Source: Polytrichum commune (lineage: Eukaryota > Streptophyta > Polytrichopsida > Polytrichales > Polytrichaceae). From it: a stretch of 64,000 bases of DNA. Below are positions 50,394-59,330 of this stretch, piece after piece. Position numbers and translations under genes: made by a program. Where the stretch lies: positions 33,035,501 to 33,099,500 of the forward strand of contig OX485805.1 of NCBI GenBank assembly GCA_950295325.1, read 5' to 3'. Every line of letters begins with the position of its first letter. Within the stretch, counting starts at the first letter, position 1. The notes under the pieces are model-generated. The model was given only the letters and a program-made list of their open reading frames with translations. It had not been told where the DNA came from and did no database searches.

Positions 50394-51781
50394 TCAATCA
50401 TGACCATTAACGGCCACGGAATGAGAGGCTTTCCGACAACGAGGACAAACCCAATTGCCAGAAGGAAGAGTAAAAATGGGAGGTGTCAAACATGCCATGT
50501 GCCATCCACATTGACATTGATCGCACAATAACATTGTTGCAGCTCCTTTCTTCTCTCCACAAACATAACAAGGCAGACCCTGTGGTACAACCGCCAACTC
50601 GGGATGCACAGAGCCGTCGATGGGAAGGTGACATGGAGCACAATTCTTTGAATGCTCACGACATTCCCGTCCATCCTTGCCTTCAAGCAATAATATACCA
50701 CTTGGCAAGACATCTTTTACCCGCAAAATCGTGCGCCCAGCCTTGACATCCAATGTCGTAGGCGCCTCCCGTTGCAAATAAACATAATCCCCCTTGGAAA
50801 ATCTACGAACCTGAGGTCGATAAGCTCCACTGCGGATCCGGGCATACCGTAATGTATCACGATGTTGAGCAATATTTAAGTTCTCCATAGCCATAGGCAT
50901 GGCCTTTTGGAAGAACGCTGCTCGGTCATGAAGACATTGAGTCCAAACATCTGGATCATTCAAGTTTACCACGGGAGCCAATTTCTCTCGCACCGAGCTA
51001 GGTAAAATTGGTCCCCGTCCATACAAGATGCCAAAGATGCTTGCCTGCTGAAACGATAACCCATTGCTATCCATGGTAACATCAAGTCCCAATCGCGATG
51101 GTTGCCATGAAGCAGTCCATACTTCCGCAAACCGCGCTTAACTGTCTGAACAACTCGTTCAGCTAAGCCATCTGCCTCAAGGTGATCTCTGGAAGTTGTC
51201 CGATGATCAATCAAAGCCTTGGTACACAATGCCTCGAAAGATCCAAGGAATTCTCTCCCTTGATCCGTCAACACCTCTGCAGGTGCTCCAAACCGTGCCA
51301 AAACTCGATCAAGAAATGCCATAGCCGCCAATTCTGAGGAATTTTTGGGAAGAGCCACGAGTTCAATCCACTTACTAAAATGCTCCACCATTACAAGCAC
51401 ATATTTGGAACCACGTGGAGTGATAGTAAGCGGTCCAGCAAAATCCAAAGACCAACGATATCCCAAGCCCATAATAGGCAAAGGCTGAAGTTGAGGTGAC
51501 AAAGTATTAAAACTTGACATGACCCGGTCACATACTTCACACCGAGAAACATAAGTGGCAACCTGTTGATACATACCAGTCCACCAATATTGGTTGCGCA
51601 ACATAGAGTGCGTCCTTCGCACTCCAAAATGTCCAAGCTCCTCGTGCACTTGCCGCACCAAAGAAGCTCTTTGATCTGGCCTTGGAACGATGCGCCTCGT
51701 TCCGTTCGGCCACACACGAAATAACAAGCTATTTGCCCAACGAAACCTTGTTATCCGGTGACTAACTCTATCTCGCTCCAT
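50394..51781 (-). pseudogene. integrase with C-terminal PHD finger, frameshifted
   Basis: Zinc-binding HHCC N-terminus: HEELGHFGVRRTH...CEVCDR (51540-51690). Catalytic core D,D,E: DFAGPLTITPRGSKYVLVMV (first Asp ~51445), VLTDQGREFLGSF (second Asp ~51275) and ADGLAERVVQTVKRGLRK (Glu ~51155), so the triad is complete. A frameshift at ~51060-51090 moves the rest into another frame (to 50394): PSSVREKLAPVV, an SH3-like YRPQVRRFSKGDYVYLQRE block and GRTILRVKDVLPSG. The end is a C4HC3 PHD finger at 50430-50580 (CYVCGEK, LLCDQCQCGWHMAC, WVCPRC). Many Ty3 integrases end in a chromodomain. Here a PHD finger sits in that place and may read histone tails to steer integration. Confidence 0.9.
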
Positions 51782-51790
51782 AGAAGATAG

Positions 51791-53893
51791 TCAAAGAGGA
51801 AATATCCCTTGTTGAAGTTTGTGCAAGACCGCCTCGTCTTCCCACACATCACTAACAACGAGAGATTTATCAATCTCCTCATCTTGCTCTTCCACAAGGA
51901 TTTTAGCAGCCAATCCCGACATCATTGTGAGATACGTGGTAGCATGCCAACCCGACATTGCCTCACGATCACAATCTCCATGCCACCTGGCTCCAGTTAA
52001 ATCCTCATCTGAAGGACTTGGATTGCGAGACAATCCGTCTGCATCCAAGTTGGCAATTCCTGCTCGGTGAACAACTTCAAAATCATATTCTTGAAGTAAC
52101 AATGCCCACCTAGCAAGTTTTCCAGTGAGCTTATCTTATTCCATAAGCCATTTTAAAGGCTGATGATCAGTCACCAAAGTAAACTTCTGCCCATACAAAT
52201 AAGATCGAAAATGTGCAATGGCCCAAACGGCCGCCAAGGCCTCGCCTTCATAAGAAGAATAATTAGATTCAGCACTATTATTACTTCTAGATGCATAAGC
52301 CACCACATATTCCTTTCCCTCTTCATCTTTCTGTGTCAATACCGCTCCCAATCCCACTGCACTCCAATCCGTGTGCAATTGAAAAGCTCTAGACACATCT
52401 GGGCGTCGAAGCCCTGGCGCTGAACCGAGCCTCTGCTTCAATGTATCAAATGCCTGTTGTTGTTCCCGACTCCAAATCCATGGTTGGTCTTTCCCCGTGA
52501 GAATGGTAAGAGGTTTGGCAATCAAACTAAAGTTTTTGACAAACTTCCTATAATAATTTGCCAATCCTAGAAATGCACGAAGCCGTTGTACATCACTAGG
52601 TGCGGGAATTTTGTGCAAAGCATCCACCTTCGCCTGTTGCACACCAAGACCGCCAGGAACAATCATGTGGCCTAAATAGGGCAATTGATCATGGAAAAAC
52701 TTACATTTCCCATAATGTAAACGGAGTCCCCACCGTTGAAGTCGTTCAAATACCGCTTGCAAATGTCTCACATGATCCTGTGGACTGTTACTAAAGATGA
52801 TAACATCATCAATGTAACATCTAGCAAACGGCAAACCAGCCAATAATTGGTCCATCACCCGCTGAAATTCAGCTGGTGCATTCTTGAGACCAAATGGCAG
52901 AAATTTCCAATGATAAAGTTGATCCTTGCTATCTTTATCAATTCCCCAAAATGCGGTCTTCACCCGATCACCCAACAACAAAGGTAATTGGTGATAACCA
53001 GACCTCAAATCCAAACTGCTGAAGATTCTAGAAAATCCTAGTGCATCAAACAACTCCTCCGGCATCGGCATTGGATATTGATCCGACTTGGTCTTGCGGT
53101 TGACTGGACGATAATCACCACACATCCGGTTTTCCGTCCAGTTGCCAAAGATATCCTTATTTGACGGCATAACCGTGGCACAAGCATACTCTCCATTGGA
53201 GAGTTCAATCAATTCCGCTGCCAATAACTCTTGACATCGAGTTTGAACACCCAACCTTTCAGAGGTACTAAGTCTGTACGGCCGTCTGAAAATAGGGTGG
53301 TCGTCCTCGAGTTGAATACGAACAGGTTTACCTTTATATCCTTCAAGATCATGAAGACTAAAGGCAAAACAATTACGGTAAGAGCGAATAAATGCCCGTA
53401 CCTTTCGTGCTTCGGCACTTGTAAGCTTTGGCCCCACTTCAATTGGCCAATTGTCAAACTCCGTGGTTTTCTTCTTCATAGAAGGATTGCCACTTGGTGC
53501 CAGCACAGCCTGTGATTGCTAGTCCGTGGAGAGGGCAACACCTTTGCCCCCATCATCTGCACTTGAATCCAAATGCGTATTCTCTCCACTACAATCAGTT
53601 TGTGTAGCTAAATAGCTACCCACATATGAAGTATCACCAAGAAATAGAAATGGAAACATTTTATGGGCCTCCAACTTTCCAAACTCTTGGGCCAAAGCCG
53701 AAAAAATACGTTGGGCTCGAAGCTCTTCCGCACCATAAAGTTTCAAAGGAAATAATCCCTCGGTGTCATTGACCTCAATATGATCCTTGGATTGCGGCTC
53801 CATTGCCCCCTGACCATTGTTCTCTGCCCTCAGAATACGCAATTGGTCATCCATACGTTGTTGAGCAGCAAGACAAATTCCAATTATCCACAC
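51791..53893 (-). pseudogene. linker, reverse transcriptase and RNase H of the Ty3 element, broken
   Basis: 53519-53893 is a linker without a known domain (LRILRAENNGQG, FPFLFLGDTSYVG), closed by a TAG. From 53506 the Ty3 Pol core follows: IQLEDDHPIFRRPYRLS, MCGDYRPVNRKT, LDLRSGYHQLPL, FLPFGLKNAPAEFQRVMD, and the active site YIDDVIIFS at ~52800-52820 with both Asp present. RNase H has LHTDWSAVGLGAVL, YSSYEGEALAAVW and VTDHQPLKWLM. A TAA at 52136-52138 falls directly after KWLME. RNase H then resumes ([26 protein letters not shown]) to a TGA at 51791. The catalytic residues are intact, so only the stops disable it. Confidence 0.92.
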
Positions 53894-54823
53894 AATGCTT
53901 CTTAAGATCCATAGCTTGCTCCAATAGGAAACGTCTCTGACCTTCCTGAACCCCGTGAGCAGCCGTGGTACCTATAAGAAAACCCATGGCGCGTTCCCGC
54001 TCATCTGCCGTAGGCTCCTCATAAGTTTGGGTTTTTGAATCCCAAACCATGCCAGGTCCACGAGATCGAAATGCAAAAGACTGTGGATATGTCACAAAAG
54101 TAGGTAGTGCACCTCTTGGAATGCCCACCTTATTAATTAATGCAAATGACAAGGTGTCATCCTTGGTAACTGCCAAGGAAACACGATGATCATCTAAAAT
54201 GTCATCCACTTTGCGATCCATAAGGCGGGGAATGCGGGCAATCGCCGCTGAAAGCACCCGAGGTGATACCAAGTTGGTCCAAAATCAACGAGGCCGATGA
54301 GCAAAGGATCCCAAAGATGCAGCATCCAGAAATGTTGGAGTACCCAGAATTTGGTTAATGTACTCAGCATCCTTCACAATTTTGTGCCGGGTATCACCCA
54401 ATAATGGTACATTTTCGAAAATGTACCCTGGCGGAGTTGATTGGTGGGTAAACCACCATTGCGTCAATCGCGTCAAATCCGCAAACAAACTAGACCTAGG
54501 ATCATCCAATCCCTGGCTAGTTCCTGCCCGCGAATGGCCTTGACAAGGCCATCCTGCAAGAATCAAATTCACGTGGCCCAACCTTCTCAAATCCTCATCA
54601 CTAATCATAGTGACATCTTGAGGAAGTTGACCACAACATCCATGAATGGCAGAGGCTGACAATTATGCAGGGTATCTCAACAACAATTGTTGGATGTGGT
54701 GTCGGACGGCTCTGTTGGGTGCATACCCATTGTCCACATGAATATATCGCCAAACTGTAATTCCAGCTTCCAACACTGCCGCCAAACCTGTGCCAATGCC
54801 TCCAAAGATCTCCACAAGGACAA
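53885..54823 (-). pseudogene. C5 cytosine-DNA methyltransferase domain, retrotransposon-encoded, broken
   Basis: Motif I (EIFGGIGTGLAAVLEAG, SAM binding) at ~54770-54823. Motif IV, AGWPCQGHSRAG, has the catalytic Cys at ~54550. Motif VI FENVP is near 54420. Motif VIII is split as HRPR, then a TGA stop (54285-54287), then FWTNL. A target-recognition-like segment follows, then the C-terminal motifs IX/X (PTADERERAMGF, RRFLLEQAMDL) ending near 53890. Overall order and spacing fit DNMT3/DRM-like or bacterial-type C5 enzymes. Predicted reaction: transfer of methyl from SAM to C5 of cytosine in DNA. All catalytic motifs remain, but a TAA after motif I (54663), the TGA in motif VIII and a terminal frameshift prevent translation of a full domain. 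Confidence 0.9.
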
Positions 54824-57602
54824 TACCTTCAGATGATGGTTGCCAACGAATGGGTTGAGCAAAAGAAAATGAGGATAAAGTTGGAGGTGCCTCTCCAAGC
54901 TCCAAATCCGCTATAATGTGTCGACAATGGTCGGATAACTCCTTAGGAGTTCGCCATGGTGGAGGTGGATCCTTGAAATGTCGAGCATGAATTTGAAAAG
55001 ATGGTAAAAATTGTTGTTCTGCCGCATTACAAGTGTAGTCCATTGTTTCCTCCAATAAAACTGGAGCACAAGGCAAATCTGCAACTGAACCGCTGCAACC
55101 AAACATTGCCTCCGCAACCATAGTCATAGCAGTGGCTGCAAATGTGACGGGAATAAATACCTTCCTGCCATCTCCAGTGGACCATCCCGGTCTAATCCAT
55201 GCCTCTTCCGTCCAATTATCCAAACCAAAGCCAAGTGGGTAAAGAGCTTGCTGACCAACAAGTATATCATAGTTGGTAGCATTAGTAACAACACACTTCA
55301 TTGACAAATGAGTGTAAGTAGGCCCTGCCCCCACATGAAAAATCAAACGTAGAGGTGCCTTGGTGTAACTTGTTGCACGTTCAGTGCCCCTTACTGAAGT
55401 CACAATAGTGAATGGACAAGGATCCAAGCTTGCTGGCGTCAATCCAAGACTGTCAGCAAGTCCTTTGCCAATCATAACCGGTTGAGCACCGGAATCCATC
55501 ATAACTCTCAGTGGTATAGCACGGATAGTGGGCATATCCGTGCGTGAAACGACAAACAAAGATTTGTCGTTCATCAGCCGTACAACTCCAGGTTGCAAAT
55601 TATGCCGTTCGCGAGCAGGCCTTGCAGAAATGTCTGCAAGATATGCCGTTCCCGACGCATAATTCGAAAATGACGTATCCACTGCTGAAATTGATGCTGG
55701 AGGAATATCAGTTTGCTTACCAAAAGCAATGATCGCCGCATCCGCAAGACTTGCTCGCAAATTGGCTAAGTCCTCCACCTCGTCAACCACAGCTTGGGAT
55801 ACTTGAAGGGATGGCAAAGCCGCCTTACCTTCTAACATTCTCCCAGCTAAATGAAAAACTGCAGCAGGCTTGAAATCCGAAGCCATAAATTCCGAACCCG
55901 AGAAAATTGGCATATGGAAAATTTTGTATGCCAATGCCTGCGTAACATCCTTCCAGATGGAATCCCCATCTCTAAAAGGTACAGGGTTTTTAGCCCCAAC
56001 AACAGTGGTGTCTACCAATCCAAATGACAAAGGTAAACGTGCTTGACCAATTTGATCAGCTGGTCCGGCATGGCGAGGATGTAGCACCTCGTTGCTACCA
56101 CCACTCGTGGAAGCCACCGCATCTGCTAATGTTTGTGAGCGAGTAGAAGCCGCCGCCACCACCTCTCCAGCTGCTCCAAACATATACATGTCCAAACCCG
56201 AGGTGCCACCACTCACATGCGGCTCAGAAATTTGAGCAAAAGATGCAGAAGATTTAAGCTTTTGCTCAAGCTCTACCACCTTAGCCTCAAGACTCTGCTC
56301 CCTTGGAGACTTTCCAGTGACATAACTGGCAGGCCGCATCTCAGGATGTAGTTGGAAACAATGATCCACATCGTGATTAGTGCCACCACAATGGTTACAT
56401 TTCAATTGTCTCTTCTTAGAATTGTCCCCTGCCTTTACTGGTTCCATCTTTTGTTTTAATTTTCCCAAAGGCTGAGTTGTCTTCTTCTTAGGACAATTGG
56501 GATCATTCTTCGAATGACCAGCTTCTCCACAACCCCAACAATGCAAAATCTTTTGCTCCTTGACGGGTTGAGTCTCAGCTAAACTACTAGTAGCTGTGAC
56601 AATTCTTCTTGGTTTCGGACTCTCTGTCATCCAAGATACCATATCCGTGGCATCATGTTGGCAAAGAACCCGATCACATCTCTCAACCACGGCAAACGCT
56701 TGTGCAAGCGTAGCTCGGCCCTCGTAATCGAGGATAATCCGAGGTGATGCCAACTCAAGTAGCCGCTTGTCAATCTTAGACAAAAAGATTTTAACAAGCT
56801 GACTCTCAGCAAAAACACATCCCGACTCCACAGCAAATCGCGCGAGTCGCGTATACATGGTCCGTGGAGTATCATCCTTCTCTCGGCGGAAATCCTGGAT
56901 GCGCTGCATCTGGTCTCGCCGAAACCCACCATACTCCACTTCCAAATGTGCGACAAATTCAGTAAGGGGATTAAACGGAGGTGGTGGACCAACAGCCGTC
57001 AATGCTGCCTGTGTAGCACGTGCCACCCGTGAAAGGGTTGCCGTGCTACTGCTAGCCACCATTGGCCCAAGTGCCAGTTCCGTGTCCTTAGACTCCGCCG
57101 GCGATTCCTCCTCCTTTAAGGTGGGTGGAGCTAATGTAGCAATCGCCCCATCTTTAAGGGCTGAAATAAGCTCAACCCGGGCCTCCCAATACTGCTCCAC
57201 CTCCCGAAGTTGTCGCTGATGACCCTCTGTCCAGCGTTCGTAAGTTTGGAGTGCCTCATACTCCAAATGTTGAGGCAGAAGTTCAAAGGCATACCAATCA
57301 TTGAAATTGGAAGACCTTTGGCGTTTCTCCTTAATCCAGGTACGAAACCGGAGTTTCCAATCGGGCAAGGAAATGCCCCCAGCTCGACCTGAGAACCGAT
57401 CACGCACTGAATTGTGGCGATCATCCTCCATTTCGTCGAACGTGCCGACACTCCAAATCCGAAGCCTACTAGTAGTGTCCAACGCCGAAATAGGCTCAAA
57501 AGCCTCGTTGGTATCTACCTCTGGCTCAAAATTTGTGGTATGCACGTCCTCCAAGTAATTTGGTGATGGCGATCGATAATATCGGCTCCTAGTTTGCACC
57601 AT
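54663..57602 (-). pseudogene. Gag-protease polyprotein running into methyltransferase motif I
   Basis: 979 codons from ATG 57602 to TAA 54663. Gag (residues ~70-330) contains the retrotransposon-gag-like stretch LPDWKLRFRTWIKE and FVAHLEVEYGGFRRDQMQRIQDFRREK-type helices. Zinc knuckles are at residues ~351-367 (CWGCGEAGH...C, with an enlarged last spacing) and ~401-414 (CNHCGGTNHDVDHC, canonical CX2CX4HX4C). A retropepsin-like domain follows, with the catalytic triplet in MMDSGAQPV near residue 702 and IGKGLADSLGL after it. The last ~60 residues already belong to the methyltransferase (VLVEIFGGIGTGLAAVLEAG). The frame has no internal stop and is the best-kept part of the element. Confidence 0.9.
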
Positions 57603-57756
57603 AAAATAATCACTTGAGAACCTGCAACTATCTACAAGGTAATGGCAACCTGCACCTGTTGCGGGCTATCTAAATGGCAATCCCTTGCCAAATGCCAAGT
57701 GTTTATGCCCCCAGAATTCCAAAATTGTGCAAAGGTTTGAGATTGGTAATTAAAAT

Positions 57757-58045
57757 GAAAAATCAGCGTTGAAAAGGCTCATTTCCAAGGTGATTATGAA
57801 CTCCAATCAACAAACTAAGTGCACCAATGGACTCCTAGGAAGATTTCACACAAATTAGGCTCAAATTTCACTCCAATCGGAGTTAATTTGCTCCCAAAAA
57901 CAAAAATCAGCGTTGAAATTAGCAATTTCAGCAATGATTTTGACTTCCAATCAAAAATCCAATTACACCATTGGATTCCTTGGCAAATTTCACACAAAAT
58001 AGGCTCAAATTTCACTTCAATCGGAGCTAGTATGCCCCCAAATTT
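57757..58045. repeat. tandem duplication, ~144-bp period, 2 copies
   Basis: AAAAATCAGCGTTGAAA begins each copy (57758 and 57902). Shared later blocks are CACCAATGGA/CACCATTGGA, TTTCACACAAA.TAGGCTC, AAATTTCACT.CAATCGGAG and GC.CCCAAA. The copies differ at many positions, so it is an older duplication. Confidence 0.85.
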
Positions 58046-58387
58046 GAGCCTCAAAGTTTGTGACAATGAAATGCCAAATTTGAAAGTGAAAGTAAAAAAA
58101 TAAAAATAAAATAAAATCCGGTTTATTTAAAATTTTAAATAAAAATTAAAAATAAAAATAATAAAAAGAACTTAATGAACTTAATCTAAGTAACTTAATT
58201 AGCCTAAATGAATTAACTTAATTAAATTAAACTAATGAACCTAATTAATTAAGTTAATCTAAGTTAATGAACTAACCTAATTAACTAAGTGAATTAACTA
58301 ACCTAATTAACGAATTAAGCTAACTAACTTAATTAATCAACTTCATCAAGCTTAGTCAACTTAATCAACAGTCAAACTTACCTTGAA

Positions 58388-58560
58388 AAAGGGGGGGGGG
58401 GCAGGCTGGCGCCGCCCGCCACCTCGGCTAGGCTGTCGCCCGCCCGCCCCCGGCCCCGGCCCGCTGCCACCTCGCCGCGGGGCCCGGCTAGCGCCGCCCG
58501 CCGTGGGGCCCGCCCGCCCCCGGATGCAGAATTGGAGCTCCAGGAGCTCCAAGAGGGTCC
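58388..58560. other. isolated GC-rich island with a G-run
   Basis: A run of about eleven G is followed by about 140 bases of nearly pure GC (repeated CCGCCCGCC, GGCCCGG), set in DNA that is otherwise strongly AT-rich. Short open frames in both directions are compositional and not evidence of a gene. Confidence 0.8.
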
Positions 58561-59330
58561 GGTGAGCTCCGGATCCGTCCGGAGCTCAACCAAAATTAAA
58601 ACTAAATCGGATTTTAATTGTGGTTTATGTTTGTATTTAAATTAAACTTTGCTTCACAATTTGCAAGCAAGAAAATGTGACTTGAGAATCTTGAAACTAA
58701 ATGGAATCTCAAGATTCAAACATCAATAATTGAAGAAAATACAAGAGACAACCAAAGAAAAATGGGAAGATTTCTCTCAAAATCTTCTTGAGGATTGCAA
58801 GAAATGACGAACTAAGCTTTCAAACACTTGTATCACTCATTTGCTCTCATTACTGGGCCATTCTAGCTCAGAAATACAACCAAAAATTAAAATTTTGAAT
58901 AAATTGTTGTCAAGTATGAGGTTTTCTCTCTCCAAGCTTAAGAAACTAAAATGTCTCCTTACAAAGCTTAAGAAACTCTAAAATTCACACACAAGAGTCA
59001 AGCTATCTCTCACTCCACGAAGGGAGAATCCAAGAGTGCAAGTGGTGGAGAAAGAATGCAAAGGCTTTACTCATAATCTACTACACCATAGCCATGAGAA
59101 AGCAACAACAAGCTCTCTCTCTCTCTCAAAACACACTCACAAGACTTGACTTGACAACAATGGCAAGTCAAGAGGCCTTCCTCTCCATACAACCCCAATC
59201 CTATGTGGAGTTCATCCATGGAGTGGATGAACAACTAACTAGGACTCCCAATGGAGTCCGTTACTCATCCCAACACACATGGACTCCTAGTGGAGTCCAT
59301 TTACTCCTAAATTGACGTGACTTAGCCCCC

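Larger units (their letters stand above)
50394..57602 (-). mobile_element. Ty3/gypsy retrotransposon encoding a DNA methyltransferase and a PHD finger
   Basis: A single minus-strand polyprotein region of 7.2 kb. Order: Gag, two CCHC-type knuckles, retropepsin, C5 cytosine methyltransferase, linker, reverse transcriptase, RNase H, integrase, PHD finger. RT before INT is the Ty3 order. In-frame stops: 54663-54665 TAA, 54285-54287 TGA, 53519-53521 TAG, 52136-52138 TAA and 51791-51793 TGA. Frameshifts lie near 53885-53900 and 51060-51090. Apart from these the frame is continuous, so the ancestor was probably one long Gag-Pol. LTRs were not identified. Cytosine methyltransferases inside Ty3 elements are known from some algae and dinoflagellates. 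Confidence 0.93.
57603..59330. other. 5' leader / putative LTR side of the Ty3 element
   Basis: This is upstream of the Gag start on the minus strand. It contains a 144-bp tandem duplication (57757-58045), an AT-rich tract built from AACTTAATTA-like units (58130-58340), a GC-rich island (58388-58560) and three short hairpins (59210-59298). A candidate primer-binding stretch on the minus strand reads TGGCAAGGGATT (plus-strand about 57678-57689), but the matching tRNA was not identified. Confidence 0.4.

Noticed and set aside
58361-58593. Gly/Arg/Pro-rich ORFs on both strands
   Set aside because: They follow from the GC-rich island, which opens all frames. No conserved sequence.
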